A DNA stretch of 64,000 nucleotides. Source: Saccharomycopsis fibuligera x Saccharomycopsis cf. fibuligera. Taxonomy: Eukaryota; Ascomycota; Saccharomycetes; Ascoideales; Saccharomycopsidaceae. The translations under genes and the position numbers were made by a program. The stretch is taken from the NCBI GenBank assembly GCA_001936135.1, contig CP012812.1:2542001-2606000 (forward strand), given 5' to 3'. The notes under the pieces are model-generated. The model was not told the origin of the DNA. It worked only from the letters and a program-made list of their open reading frames with translations, and did not search any database. Shown piece after piece: positions 1 through 11,370 of this stretch (the first letter of the stretch is position 1; the number at the start of each line of letters is the position of its first letter).

Positions 1-778
1 AATACTAGTGTATTTAAAACTTCTCATTATGTAGAACTAATACTTTTACAATGCAGCAAAACAGAAACACAAACACCATGTTTTGTGCTAATAATAATAA
101 ATGAAAATAAAATAGAATAATAACACATTCTCACATTTCACCGATTTCCATTGGTCAATAATGAATAGTATGTATCTAGCTCTGTCTGATAACGCGTGCT
201 TTCATAGCGACATATGAATGTAAAATGTTGTGTCCTCCGTCTACAAGGCACGATTGGCTCACTGAAAATGGCGGAATATATACATTTGACAAAAAAAAAA
301 AACAAAACATGATTAGATGATTTACTTCCTACTATTTTCAAATAATCTGATAATTTTAATTCGGGTGTCCTTTATTATTATGGATATTAGTCTATACATG
401 GAACATGATAAGCTTCAAATAATTAGTCAAAACTTTGGCTGCATAACAAAGTAAGCATGAAGTTTTCTAGATATTAGATCTAAATTACAAAGAAAATCCA
501 TGAAGGTTGTAAATTTGGTGTACTCAAGAAGGAAAGCAGCAATGCTTGTAATAAATTGAGAGCATGTTTCAAGAGATAAGAAAGTAAAGTCAAACTAATT
601 CAGATATACAAACAAATGAGCATACTTGTTTAATCCTGGTTCTTGCAAGAAAAACACAGAGCTACTATAGAATTAGTACTAAAGAGCAAGCATGCAATTG
701 TCTCACAATTGTTTTAAATAAATGTGATTCAAATGAACATAGTGAAAAGTATTGGTGGGTAAGATTCCCGTGAGCCTA
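1..778. other. Intergenic, left edge
   Basis: No supported gene. It is AT-rich sequence downstream of the minus-strand scaffold gene that ends at 779. The only ORF of note (138-341, minus) has a phenylalanine run encoded by a poly-A tract at 290-302 and no recognisable features. Confidence 0.6.
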
Positions 779-3700
779 TTATTGATTTGGATCATCAGCT
801 TTCGAACCATTCATGCTAAGGGTCTTCCACTTGCTGTATCTTGAATATCCTTCATCGTCGTCTTGAAGAGATTCCCATTCTTTGTCAATACCTTGGAACA
901 ACACACTCCATCGAGGTGTTGGGGACCTTGTATTGTTAACGTCACTAGTAGGTTTATCATTGCTAGTATTCATATCAAATGTGTTGTTATACGAAACCTT
1001 TTTATCGGCAATAGAATCTTCTATTGCACCTTTTTCTTCGACTTTGATATCTTTTTCCTTTTTGGATTCAATACTGGATGTATTTTGATCGGCAGAAGTT
1101 TGATCACCATTTGAACTACAAAGAGCAAAAGTGGAATCACCACCAACAGCGCCCACATCATGAATTATTTGATCCTTTGGCGTAGTAACACTGAACTCTG
1201 GTTCACCACCATCAGTACTACTACCAGAAACATCAACACCGACCTTAGCAACGCCCGCGCTATGATCATCTGTATTTATATTTTTTGTGATATTTCCACT
1301 ACCACTGCCACTTCCAATACCATTACTGCTGCCGTTATTCTTACTCAAAAACCCAGTATTTAGGCTAGAGCTACTGCTGCTGTTCCGATGCGCGTAACTT
1401 GCCGGGGTATGAATTTTATTCACAAATGCAGTTGGTATAGCAGCACCATTATTGACAATGCTAGACTTAATACTTCTTGCTTTATCGTGAATATTATCGC
1501 TGTGGTTGTTCGGCACATTCATCGATCGAGATTTAGCATGAAAGTTAGCAGTTGCGGATTTGTTGGTACAAGTATTAGTCTGTAGTCCAGCTGAAGCTAA
1601 GCTTGGGTCGCTAGCTTTCAACAAGGGAAAAGACAAGGGCGCTGAAGAGGGACAACGATTTGGCATCGATGATAAGCTGTCACCATTTTGAAACAATTTG
1701 GCCATATTTTGGACAAAACTGGATTTCCTTGGTGCTTGGTTTGTAATGACAACGGTACTTGCAATATAAGGATCTGTATCATTATCTAGTTTTACATCAT
1801 TATCTGATTTTATATTATTAAGGTTCAAATAACGTCTTGAATCATTCGCGGGAGCAATTTCCAGACTGCTGTTATCTTTTTTTCGTTCGTCGCTCTGGTC
1901 ATTTTTTGATGGCTGCTGACTGTTATCGGCACTTTTGGCAGCTTCGCCTTCAAGAAAAACAGGGCTTAAAAGCTTTTTCTGATGAGTTATATTTTCAGTA
2001 TGCAGCATTGTAATAAATTTTTGAAGTTCATCATTATTTGGTTCATCAGGGCTTTCAGCCAATTTATTTTCATTGTGTCGAAACGTAGTCTCATCAACAT
2101 CGTCACCTTTTGATTTTTGAACCGTTGAATGTAATAAATCAACATCATCAAGCTCACTGTTATCACTCTTGTATTGCTCCACGCCAGTGCGCTTATATTT
2201 ATCAAGACTCCGCAATAACTCATTTTGATTAATTCGTTGGAGTTGTTCCTTTGTACTATCATCTGAATCGAATTCTGAATCTGAGCCCGAATCTGAATCA
2301 GAAGATTCAACGTATTCGTAGTCATCTATGCTGTTATTGTCATATGTGTCATTGAAAACAGCCTCCGTAACATTGTTATTACCATACTTACTATCGCGGT
2401 TGCCAATGCTATTTTTGCCAATGTTGTTATTGCTGCCAGGTGATTGCAGCAGCAGCAGAAGCTCGTGTGTCAGGATCCCAACATTATGCTTTCCAAGCAA
2501 GGCATCATCTTTTAACAAACCTTCCTCTTTCAACTTCAAAAGCTGCTCTTTGGTACTATCATCACTATCATAATCGCTTTCATTATCAGAACTGTCATTC
2601 TCTTCACTATTTTCTTCACTTTCGTCACCACTATTTACAACAACATGGCCATTATCAACAATAATAGAATTAGTTCTTATACTCGTTAGTTGCGTCTGTT
2701 GATGCATGTGTGCCTGTTCTGCTGGCTTTTTATCCCTTATTTCATCAAAATCTATTCTCGTGGTTTCATTTCTTTCAACATCAATATCACTTTCAACATC
2801 ATCACTTTCACTGCTATCACTTTCACTTTCACTTTCGTCAACACCTGATGAGCTGTCGTTATCGAACGAAATGTGAAATCCTTTACAAATGGCCTCCATC
2901 AAGTTATCCCAGACTGGCACGCTTACCACGCTATTAGGCAAATAGGAAGTAGCCACAGATGAGCCTCTGCCATTTGAATGATGAAGATTACGAGCTTGCT
3001 TTTTAGAGTAATTTATACCCAGCGTGAAGCCAACTTGGACATAAGATTTCTGAACAGTAAAATTGATAGGTGGTGGAGAAACAATTTCTGCGGTAGAAAG
3101 TAACAAAACTCCAATGTCAGGGTGCCGATGTTTGTTTTGAACCATAACCAGTTTGTGACTTTGCAAAAATTTTTCAATGTAGCTGTTTACATTGAATGAC
3201 TCATCGTCGCTGTCAATAGAGCTAGCTCTGCTTTTACCAAAAAGATCAAGAAGCTGCGTATCTGAAACATCAGAACAGCTCCCTATATGAGTCTCAAAAT
3301 TATCGATAGTTTTAACAATCTCAATCTCTCCAATTTTAAACAGTAAGGTCTTCATGATGTTGATAAGCAATGACTTATGACTATCGGATAGTGACTTCTG
3401 GTCTATATTAACAAAAAACAACAAGCTTTGCGGGGTAGTTTTGAAAGCACGATGGCAATTGCTTTCTCTAAAACTAGCCCTTGTGTTTTTGCTATTGCGG
3501 CTATCATTGGTCTTACTATTAGCACCAACATCAGAAAATACACTGCTGTTTGATAATCTATTATAGCTATTATGGAGTCTTGCAGACCGTCTATCGATAA
3601 CGTTCAAAGTAGATTGTGACTCTGTATTATGCTGGAATACTATACCACTCCCAGTATTCACATCACCACTATCACCGATTGGAGATGAGACCAGCAGGCC

Positions 3701-6700
3701 TTGTTGCTGTTGCTGTTGCTGTTGCTGGCCTTCATTGAAAAACTTATTGGCCAATTCGAGCAAAGTACTGGTGAAGAACTCTGGTGGGAAGCTACATTCG
3801 TAATCACACATTGCACCGGCCCATTTCTGGATAACGTCATTCATACTTTCTTCGATAGAAATGTAAACTGCATTAATGTTGCGATTGCGGTTCGCTTTAG
3901 CCCTTGTTGATGTTGATGTTGATAAAGTCAGTGGGTCAGTAACAGAACCAGCAGAAAAATCTAGCTTTATGATGGATGTAGACGAAATCTCCATCTTTGG
4001 AAATTTAGCTATAGGATCCAATTTTAATGAAATGAAACTGTCATAATGAACATCAATAAGCAACAACCGATATTTGAACAAATATACGATCTTGTCGCTG
4101 AATTTAGAAGCATCAATGGTGTTGACAGAGATCAGTAGTCGATCAACGAGCCTTAATTCACCAAATGTCAGCAACGTAGTATCATCAATATCGAATTCCT
4201 CATTTTTGGTCTTGTCAAGCAAGGTGTTTCTCAAATGGGCCACAAATTTCTCCCTCAAAGTAGTAAGTGAAATCTTTCTATTATTGATTAAAGTATTTCT
4301 GCTATCTTCGTCATCTTCGTCATCTTCCCCATCAGTTGTACTGTGTTGGGAATAAGTGTTGCTAGTGGTCAGAAGTGAATAAGATGAGCTAAGAGAATTA
4401 GATCTTGATAAGGTGTTGCTATTGCTATAGTTACTGTTAATATTGTGACGGAAATCGTAAACAGTTGGTGATGGTGAGCGAGACACTGAAGAAACCACTG
4501 ACGAAACCGCTGAAACTGAAGACCCCCTAGAACGGTTAGAGTCAGTGTATATGCTATACTGCTTGCTGCGCGTTTTTGTTCTTGTCCTGCTTCTGCTTCT
4601 ATTTTTTGTTTTCGCCTTTGGTTTTAATTTCCCGGTACTAGGCACTATCTGTGGCGGTGGTTGGAATTCAGCCATAGTACCAACGGCCTTAGGCTTGCTG
4701 TTGCTATAATTGCTCATCATAGACACAGAACTAGGAGAAGCTGAAGTTGGAGAAACAGCCACAATGCCATTTCTACTACCACTGCTTTGCTGATTAAGAA
4801 TTTCGTACGAAAAATTATGCATGCTCCTTCTTTTGCTACTAGCATCAGAGGTACCAGCAATATTACTATTGATACCATTATTATTTTTGATAACTTTACC
4901 GGCTTTTGCAGTTGGAATATCGATAAACAAATTATTTTTCTTGTTTCTCTGTAACGTTGATGAGGACTGTTGCTTTGCTGGGGATACAGATCCAGAGCTT
5001 GCATTGCTTGTTTTGCCAAAGTTGCTGTTGCTGCTGCCACTCGTATTGTCAGATTGTAGCCTTTTGGATGGTGAGGTTCTACGACTACTGCCCAAGCTTA
5101 AGCTCGAAGCTTTTGAATTGAGCCTAGATATATGTTGTTGTCGCAGCTCTGCGCTATTGATGCTGATTGGAGGCAGTGGTGCCTGTCTAGTAACTTGAAA
5201 CTGAAACTGATGGTGCTTTTTGTTATTAGCTAGTGGACTACCACTGCCTTTCAAAACGATGTTAGTAGTGGGTTTCTTTCTCGTTACTATTGGTAACGGT
5301 CCTTGATTGATGCTCGGATTGGATTGCTTTCTAGAAATTGGTGTCTGCGTTGGAGTAATAGCTGTGTCAGCATTGTTATTAATGGTATTAGCCATGCTAG
5401 CGGGCTTACCTGAATTGGGAGTATTTGCGATACTGACATTATTGACGCTATTCGTCCTACTTGATAGCTGTGCAGAAGAGGCATCTTTTCTTGGAGCGAA
5501 AGTTCCTATACCGTTTAATGTGTTTTGAATGTATGGGTTATTTGCCACTACTTGATTGCTAGTATTTAAGCTTTGCTTTTGTATATACGGCAAAGACTTG
5601 TTGTAAGTGCTGCTAGGACTATTGATATTCTGGTAAGGGTTGTGCGATGGGCTATTAGATAAGAAGCTAGTATTCACATTGAGTTTAGTACCAGGACTAC
5701 CACTAAAAGTACTAATATCGGCGTTACCACTATCATCACCAGCTGAAGGGGCCGTTGCTGGCCGTTGAGGCGGTGCAACTGAAAATGAATTAGTGACTGC
5801 TATTGCTGTTGCTGATTTACCATTAGCAAAAGCGATGTTTTTAATTAGCGCTGGCTTTGGCTCATAAGTAACATATTCAGTAATAAACTCGTCCATTAAA
5901 TCTTGACTCTTTGGTACTGCTTTAGTGGTTCCTTCGCAATGGAAACAAATCGGAAACGCTTTTTCAGCTAATGGCAATTTGTTGTAATTAAGTCCTTTAT
6001 TACCAACTGCTAAGTCAGTCATCGATTTCTCTTTTTCAAATTGAACACTGGAGCGTAAACAATCTTCGTGACAAAAGCACCCACAACGAAGCTCAATAAT
6101 TTTTTCCACTTGAGTGGGCGAAGTTTGTAATACCATTTCTAGCTTTTCATCACATATTATAAAGTTCTTATCTTTCAAGTTTTGCCTATCTTTTGAGGCA
6201 CTAGTTGCACTAGTCGCACTATTTGAAGGTTGGTTATGGTTAGCTGAATGACCATGGGATAGCTTATCATGTGCCACTTGATTTGAAGTTTGATTATGGA
6301 CAGATTTGATTGCGTATGGTAACGGCGCCTGCTGCTGAGTTTGAAGACTGCTTCCAATAGTGCGATGTTGTAATGACTGGTACATTTGGTGGCCATTCGA
6401 GATTTGACCGACATCAGATAATGAAGGCATAGATTTGGGCACTGGTGGAGGCTGTGAATTTAAAGATGACGAGTTTTGGCCTGAAGTTCTTTTGTACATG
6501 TGCAAGTCTAAATCAGAGAGCTTATTCTTGAGTTTCTTCCCTTTGCTGAGTGTGGCATCATTGTTATTATTATTATTGAATGTTGATGAGTTACTCCTTA
6601 TCTTTTTTGGAATGATGGAGGTAAAGCTGGAAGTACTAGCCTTTTTATTAACTTTTGGCGACTTCATCATCATTTGCAGAATAGGGGACTTGGCGAAACT

Positions 6701-7636
6701 AGAAGAAGAGGTATCAAATGGCGAAGGGATTGGCTTGTAAGAGTTATTGTTATTACTGATATTGCTGTTACTATTTTCTTGAGCGTTGATTGTGGTATGG
6801 GAAGAACCGCTGTTATGTATGCCATGTTTCAAATGAGTAGCTGATTTTGGGGTTGTAAGAGGTGAGCTAATGATATTGTTGTTATTATAAGTGATGTTGC
6901 TGCTGTTGCTACTACCATAGTAGCCATTATTACAATTGATATTAGCAAATCCGCCTCCCGATGAAGCAGTCGCCATAGATGCCCCTGCCATACTGTTATT
7001 ACTATTACTGCTGTTCCTTGCAGATTGCTTCAAATACATTCTTGAGGCCTCGTAGCTGGTCATTGCTGGTTTAGCTCTAGCTTGCAACGGCGATGTGATG
7101 CTAACTTTGGGAGACAGCAGCTGAGGGGAAGTCAAAGGCATTCCTGGATGATAGCTAGAGCCACTATGAGCACTATGAGTACTGTGCGTACTGTGCGTAC
7201 TGTGTGTGCTATGGTGGTTTTTGAGAGTATGATTTTGATTATTGTAGGTTTGATGATAGCTGGTACTATTGTGATGATGTTTGTAGTAGGTGCTATGAGA
7301 ACTGTAAGTAGAAGAATGGCCATGAAATTGACTGTTCTCGCCGCTACTTATACTGGCAGTATCTTTGGTATTAGAGTCTTTGGAATCACGGTGAGACAGC
7401 GACAGCTTTCTTGAGCCCAATCTCCATTTCAACGGTGAGGAAACAGAAGAACTGGCGCTAGCGCTAAGTGAGTGGTTATTAGAATGATTCGGGTTAGCGT
7501 TACTGTTATTGTTATTAGCGAGCATTGTATCGAGGCTGCTGTTTGGTATCTTTAATGAGAGACTGGGTTCATGGTTGATATTGCTGTGGTTATGTGTGGA
7601 AGTGCTAGCGCTGCGCTTGACTATGGGAGTAGACAT
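779..7636 (-). CDS. Ste5/Far1-family pheromone-pathway scaffold, very large
   Basis: 2285 aa from an ATG at 7636. Ste5 and Far1 are scaffolds that bind G-beta-gamma and MAP-kinase components in the mating pathway; Far1 also inhibits Cdk. A RING-H2-like block lies at residues 492-567 (CGCFCHEDC at 518-526, C564/C567, preceded by VEKIIEL), and the residues after it resemble Ste5. A PH-like segment follows near 1150-1290 and a VWA-like segment near 1400-1640. The first 490 residues are Ser/Asn/His-rich, with a (HST)n stretch and many SP/TP sites. The C-terminal third is acidic and carries a duplicated DSDDSTKEQL module. It is much longer than S. cerevisiae Ste5 (917 aa) or Far1 (830 aa), mainly through low-complexity insertions. 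The first RING cysteine position is Phe492. Ste5 and Far1 cannot be separated by eye; the size and PH segment make Far1 a fair guess in this clade. Confidence 0.8.
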   Translation of the reverse strand: MSTPIVKRSASTSTHNHSNINHEPSLSLKIPNSSLDTMLANNNNSNANPNHSNNHSLSASASSSVSSPLKWRLGSRKLSLSHRDSKDSNTKDTASISSGENSQFHGHSSTYSSHSTYYKHHHNSTSYHQTYNNQNHTLKNHHSTHSTHSTHSTHSAHSGSSYHPGMPLTSPQLLSPKVSITSPLQARAKPAMTSYEASRMYLKQSARNSSNSNNSMAGASMATASSGGGFANINCNNGYYGSSNSSNITYNNNNIISSPLTTPKSATHLKHGIHNSGSSHTTINAQENSNSNISNNNNSYKPIPSPFDTSSSSFAKSPILQMMMKSPKVNKKASTSSFTSIIPKKIRSNSSTFNNNNNNDATLSKGKKLKNKLSDLDLHMYKRTSGQNSSSLNSQPPPVPKSMPSLSDVGQISNGHQMYQSLQHRTIGSSLQTQQQAPLPYAIKSVHNQTSNQVAHDKLSHGHSANHNQPSNSATSATSASKDRQNLKDKNFIICDEKLEMVLQTSPTQVEKIIELRCGCFCHEDCLRSSVQFEKEKSMTDLAVGNKGLNYNKLPLAEKAFPICFHCEGTTKAVPKSQDLMDEFITEYVTYEPKPALIKNIAFANGKSATAIAVTNSFSVAPPQRPATAPSAGDDSGNADISTFSGSPGTKLNVNTSFLSNSPSHNPYQNINSPSSTYNKSLPYIQKQSLNTSNQVVANNPYIQNTLNGIGTFAPRKDASSAQLSSRTNSVNNVSIANTPNSGKPASMANTINNNADTAITPTQTPISRKQSNPSINQGPLPIVTRKKPTTNIVLKGSGSPLANNKKHHQFQFQVTRQAPLPPISINSAELRQQHISRLNSKASSLSLGSSRRTSPSKRLQSDNTSGSSNSNFGKTSNASSGSVSPAKQQSSSTLQRNKKNNLFIDIPTAKAGKVIKNNNGINSNIAGTSDASSKRRSMHNFSYEILNQQSSGSRNGIVAVSPTSASPSSVSMMSNYSNSKPKAVGTMAEFQPPPQIVPSTGKLKPKAKTKNRSRSRTRTKTRSKQYSIYTDSNRSRGSSVSAVSSVVSSVSRSPSPTVYDFRHNINSNYSNSNTLSRSNSLSSSYSLLTTSNTYSQHSTTDGEDDEDDEDSRNTLINNRKISLTTLREKFVAHLRNTLLDKTKNEEFDIDDTTLLTFGELRLVDRLLISVNTIDASKFSDKIVYLFKYRLLLIDVHYDSFISLKLDPIAKFPKMEISSTSIIKLDFSAGSVTDPLTLSTSTSTRAKANRNRNINAVYISIEESMNDVIQKWAGAMCDYECSFPPEFFTSTLLELANKFFNEGQQQQQQQQQGLLVSSPIGDSGDVNTGSGIVFQHNTESQSTLNVIDRRSARLHNSYNRLSNSSVFSDVGANSKTNDSRNSKNTRASFRESNCHRAFKTTPQSLLFFVNIDQKSLSDSHKSLLINIMKTLLFKIGEIEIVKTIDNFETHIGSCSDVSDTQLLDLFGKSRASSIDSDDESFNVNSYIEKFLQSHKLVMVQNKHRHPDIGVLLLSTAEIVSPPPINFTVQKSYVQVGFTLGINYSKKQARNLHHSNGRGSSVATSYLPNSVVSVPVWDNLMEAICKGFHISFDNDSSSGVDESESESDSSESDDVESDIDVERNETTRIDFDEIRDKKPAEQAHMHQQTQLTSIRTNSIIVDNGHVVVNSGDESEENSEENDSSDNESDYDSDDSTKEQLLKLKEEGLLKDDALLGKHNVGILTHELLLLLQSPGSNNNIGKNSIGNRDSKYGNNNVTEAVFNDTYDNNSIDDYEYVESSDSDSGSDSEFDSDDSTKEQLQRINQNELLRSLDKYKRTGVEQYKSDNSELDDVDLLHSTVQKSKGDDVDETTFRHNENKLAESPDEPNNDELQKFITMLHTENITHQKKLLSPVFLEGEAAKSADNSQQPSKNDQSDERKKDNSSLEIAPANDSRRYLNLNNIKSDNDVKLDNDTDPYIASTVVITNQAPRKSSFVQNMAKLFQNGDSLSSMPNRCPSSAPLSFPLLKASDPSLASAGLQTNTCTNKSATANFHAKSRSMNVPNNHSDNIHDKARSIKSSIVNNGAAIPTAFVNKIHTPASYAHRNSSSSSSLNTGFLSKNNGSSNGIGSGSGSGNITKNINTDDHSAGVAKVGVDVSGSSTDGGEPEFSVTTPKDQIIHDVGAVGGDSTFALCSSNGDQTSADQNTSSIESKKEKDIKVEEKGAIEDSIADKKVSYNNTFDMNTSNDKPTSDVNNTRSPTPRWSVLFQGIDKEWESLQDDDEGYSRYSKWKTLSMNGSKADDPNQ

Positions 7637-7777
7637 GACAGAGTAGAAATCATTAATGGAGATCTAGATTGATTGATTGACTGACAATGATCGGGTGAAA
7701 AAGATGTGTGAAAGGGAAACGGCGCGGAAGAAATCGAGGAGCAGCGAGAAGGGTTTGCAAAGGAGGTGTGCGTCTAA

Positions 7778-7822
<45 letters not shown>

Positions 7823-8829
7823 GAGGTGAAACCGGAGGCGAGTGTATGAATGTGTGAATGGCAGTTGTAGAAGGTAATTCTGGTTTGGAGAAGGATCGAT
7901 ACTGTGGCAAGTACGCCGGTGAAAATAAAGGATCTTCTTGGTTTCAGAATATGAGGAAAGAAAATAAAAATAAAAATGCAAAAAAAAAAAGGACAGCTAG
8001 TGTGTGTAGCGGCTCCCGTAGTTAAGCGCAGCACTTGCAAAAAGAGGAAAATACACGGGTGATTGCGCTGCTCGAGAAACCAAAGTGATCTGAATGATTA
8101 CAATAACCTAAGAGGCTTCGATAGACAAAGTGTGAATCGATTGTACGCGAGCGAAGAATAGCTTTGTAGTTACGACCGTTTTGATGAAGCACCGTTCAGT
8201 GCAGAATTTCTTGGACGGCTGTTAGATTTCCAACAATGCGTGTAACATCTATGCGCTTTCCACAAAGATATATTTGCTGTTGTGGACTATCACTAACCAA
8301 AAGCATTACTGCCACTGCCACTGACACTACCACTACACACGACCGCGATGGAGGGAACGGAAAGTATCTAAAAGAAGCTATAATAGAACAAATTCACTTC
8401 TGTATACTGTCTGCGGTCTAGGCTATATAGCATACATGCTAATGTTTGGTAGTTCAAGTACGCTATAGTGCTCACGGGGTGCTTTCACCCTTATTCCTAG
8501 AAGTAGTAATGCTATTTTACTCTCATTGCATTACAGTGCAGATATACGCAGTGCGCACCAATTGTTACTAATCGCACTACGAGTTTATGCGATTTTCTTC
8601 ACCTCGGCTTTAAGAGACTTCCGGTAACAACAAGAGTGCCAGATCATAACATACATAATGTCGAACAGCGGTACATTTACGCATAGTCATTAGACATATC
8701 GCTACAAGATGCCTTCATATAAACCCGTAATAATATTTATTTGTTCACTTGGTGTGCGTTGTGTTTTTTTATATTGATTAAACTAAATGCGAAAAACTCT
8801 ATCCTTATCAGTAACTACAGTCGACTAAT
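7637..8829. promoter_or_regulatory. Upstream region of the scaffold gene
   Basis: About 1.2 kb with no supported gene, upstream of the minus-strand scaffold and downstream of PDA1. It contains a (TA)n run at about 7779-7816 and a short perfect hairpin GGGTG-CTTT-CACCC near 8477-8490. Short ORFs across the TA run encode Tyr-Ile repeats and are artefacts. Confidence 0.5.
7779..7816. repeat. (TA)n microsatellite
   Basis: Uninterrupted TA dinucleotide run of about 38 nt in the leader or promoter of the scaffold gene, roughly 145-180 nt upstream of its ATG. Confidence 0.9.
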
Positions 8830-10095
8830 TTACTCGACTCTGTTTTGATGAAGGAAACCTTTCTTGGTAAAATCCCAGGTGTCATCAGAGATTCTTCCTC
8901 TCAAGGTTGGAACTTCACTACCTGGAACGTAAACGTCTTCGAACAAAATGTCCATCTTAGCTTCTGGAGCTGGACTAGCTTCAGCTTCAGCAACTTGTTC
9001 GTCAACGTATTTTCTAGCGGCCTTGTCGTAAGATTTGATTTCCTCTTCAGTGGCAATGTTGAATTCTAACAAACGCTGTTTCAAGCCGCTGATTGGGTCA
9101 TTTCTAGATCTCATGTGCTGAATTTCTTCTCTGGTTCTGTAAGTGGTACCTGGGTCAGACATAGAGTGACCACCGTATCTGTAAGTTTCGTATTCAATGA
9201 CAAGAGGCCCATTACCGTCAAGAGACCAGTCCTTAGCAAATTTAGAAGCTTGGTAAACAGCCAAAGTGTCCATACCATTAACCTTCAAACCTGGAATAAA
9301 TTGACCTCTCTTGTAGTATTCGGTCATAGCACTGGATCTGGCAGCAGCGGTACCCATACCATACTTGTTATTTTCACAAGCAAAGATGCATGGCAAGTTC
9401 CACAACTTGGCCATGTTGAATGATTCAAAAACTTGACCTTGGTTAGCAGCACCATCACCATAAAGGGTGAAGGTGACATTTGGTTCGTTTCTGTACTTGT
9501 GAGCAAAGGAGATACCAGCACCTAATGGGATTTGAGCACCAACAATACCGTTACCACCGTAGAAACCTGGAACGTACATGTGCATAGAACCACCTTTACC
9601 GTAAGCAACACCGCATCTTCTTCCCATTAATTCACCAAGCACGCCTTTCACTGGAGCACCTCTCATGTAAGTGAAACCGTGACATCTGTAAGAAGTGATC
9701 ACAGTATCCTTTGGGTTGATGGCATACTCAATGCCCACAGCCACAGCTTCTTGACCAACACTCAAGTGACAGAAACCTCTGATCTTTTTGGATTTGTAAA
9801 GAGCATCAGCGGCCATTTCCATACGTCTGATAATGATCAAATCCTTGTACATCTTGAGCAAGGTAGATTTGTTGGTTTGGAAAGACAAAGCTGGAGCGTC
9901 CAAGTTGTAAGTTTCGAAAGAGGATTCTGGCAAGTCTATGGTGATTAACTCATCTTGGCTTTCATCAACTGGTTCCAACTGAGCAGCAGTGGCCAAGGAT
10001 CTTTTGGCGGTAGTGGCATTACCAACAGCAACACCAGCAACTCTTCTCAAAGAAGTAGCGGTGGCCGCGGTTCTTGGGGCAAAGGTTCTAAGCAT
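8830..10095 (-). CDS. PDA1: Pyruvate dehydrogenase E1 alpha subunit, mitochondrial
   Basis: 421 aa from the ATG at 10095. The longer frame upstream was rejected because this ATG begins a clean mitochondrial presequence (MLRTFAPRTAATATSLRRV, Arg-rich, no acidic residues). It is the E1-alpha subunit of the matrix pyruvate dehydrogenase complex and, with E1-beta (Pdb1), decarboxylates pyruvate using thiamine diphosphate. Visible landmarks are the ThDP signature from GDGAANQG (213-220) to ENN (241-243), and the regulatory loop YGGHSMSDPG (307-316), whose first serine is the kinase/phosphatase switch in eukaryotic E1-alpha. Length and near-continuous similarity match S. cerevisiae Pda1 (420 aa). 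Codon use is strongly biased, as expected for high expression. It is divergent from VCX1 across a 1.27-kb spacer. Confidence 0.97.
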   Translation of the reverse strand: MLRTFAPRTAATATSLRRVAGVAVGNATTAKRSLATAAQLEPVDESQDELITIDLPESSFETYNLDAPALSFQTNKSTLLKMYKDLIIIRRMEMAADALYKSKKIRGFCHLSVGQEAVAVGIEYAINPKDTVITSYRCHGFTYMRGAPVKGVLGELMGRRCGVAYGKGGSMHMYVPGFYGGNGIVGAQIPLGAGISFAHKYRNEPNVTFTLYGDGAANQGQVFESFNMAKLWNLPCIFACENNKYGMGTAAARSSAMTEYYKRGQFIPGLKVNGMDTLAVYQASKFAKDWSLDGNGPLVIEYETYRYGGHSMSDPGTTYRTREEIQHMRSRNDPISGLKQRLLEFNIATEEEIKSYDKAARKYVDEQVAEAEASPAPEAKMDILFEDVYVPGSEVPTLRGRISDDTWDFTKKGFLHQNRVE

Positions 10096-11370
10096 GATGA
10101 CTGTGCTTTGGTTGCTTTGTTTTAAATATTCTCTTTGACCTGAATAAGAAACAAAGTTTAACAAATTTGAAAAAAGACAAGCCTAGAAAGAAAAGGTGGT
10201 CAAATGGCAAAGTGGAAAAGGAAAAAAAACCCAAGCGGGAACAGCTTGGAAAGACGAAAAAAAAAAAAGCTTGCCCCACCCGCACGGCGGCCGCCCTGGG
10301 GAGGGAAAAAAGCAGCAAGGCCATCACCAGATTGCAATCAAACTAGCTCGCTGGCGCTACTGCGAGTTCCCCCGAGATCTCTTGCTCAATCAAGCAGCAA
10401 CGCGTGGGAGTTCCAGTTTTGGTCATGTGGTCAGTCAGCTGACATGTCAATGTATAGGTCATGTGCCTGGATCAGATGATATTCACCTGATATATATGAT
10501 CCCAGCATATAACCGCTTTATGTTGCATAATACTTGGTCCCCCCCTAATAAAACGCGCTTCTTGCCCAAGAATCTAAACTTGTTTATCGGCAGGTTGTGT
10601 GCTAACTGCCACTGAAACGTTTCAGTTGAGCGACAATCGTACCAGCCGCAGCTAACCACCCTTGTAGCTTGTAGCAAGGCCGTTGCCCATGCGGCAGTAA
10701 CGTTCCCAAGACCCTCGATGAGCCAGCTTTGTGGTTGGATGGTTAGCAAGTTGGCTGCTGCTGCTGCTGCTGCTGCTCGCGCTGTGCTCTGCTGCACTGC
10801 CTGTCTGTATGTCCACGGCTCTGTTTACTAACAAATAGCTGTGTGTTGTCATTGCCAGTGTCGCTGTGAGCCTCAAAAAGTTTTCCCATCCTACCTGCGC
10901 TACTTGACTACTTGGCTACTCGGCTTACGTATGTATAGTGTATAGAATTTGTCAATATCGTTCTGGTTTTGGTTCTGCCTTTCTGTTCAAATTTTTCCAC
11001 TGCCATCTGCTTTGCCCTGTTATACTCTCACTCGCTGTTCCAGTTCATTTTCATAGCCTAGTGCTTTGCTATTTTCCTGCTTGCTTTATCCATACATAAA
11101 GTTTGCTCAACTCCGCTTCACACCTTTATCTACTCAACGGCCACTGTTATACTTTTCTTACTCTGCTAAGAATTGCATTTTCAGCAGCAAAACAATAGAC
11201 AGTTGACATCAAAAAGACTTCCAATCAAGTATCCAAAGCCTTCTCTTCCTCGTTAAATATCTTTGAAAACATTTGTTGCTGTCTTTCGGTTTACAAGTAA
11301 TTTCAACTATATATTTATTCACAGAACAATAACAGTTCAAGCCATATATTATTTAGCCAAGAACTTCAAG
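10096..11370. promoter_or_regulatory. Divergent PDA1/VCX1 control region
   Basis: 1.27 kb between two divergent start codons, with no supported gene. It contains a perfect 16-bp palindrome ACTGAAACGTTTCAGT at 10611-10626, a 10-bp palindrome GTCAGCTGAC near 10433-10442 flanked by two GTCATGTG copies, and a (GCT)n run near 10755-10778. A-rich and C-rich tracts near 10255-10310 lie close to the PDA1 start. Pyrimidine-rich sequence precedes VCX1. Confidence 0.6.
10611..10626. promoter_or_regulatory. 16-bp perfect palindrome
   Basis: ACTGAAACGTTTCAGT is its own reverse complement with no spacer. It sits about 515 nt upstream of PDA1 and about 745 nt upstream of VCX1. This is a plausible dimeric transcription-factor site; the factor is unknown. 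Confidence 0.5.
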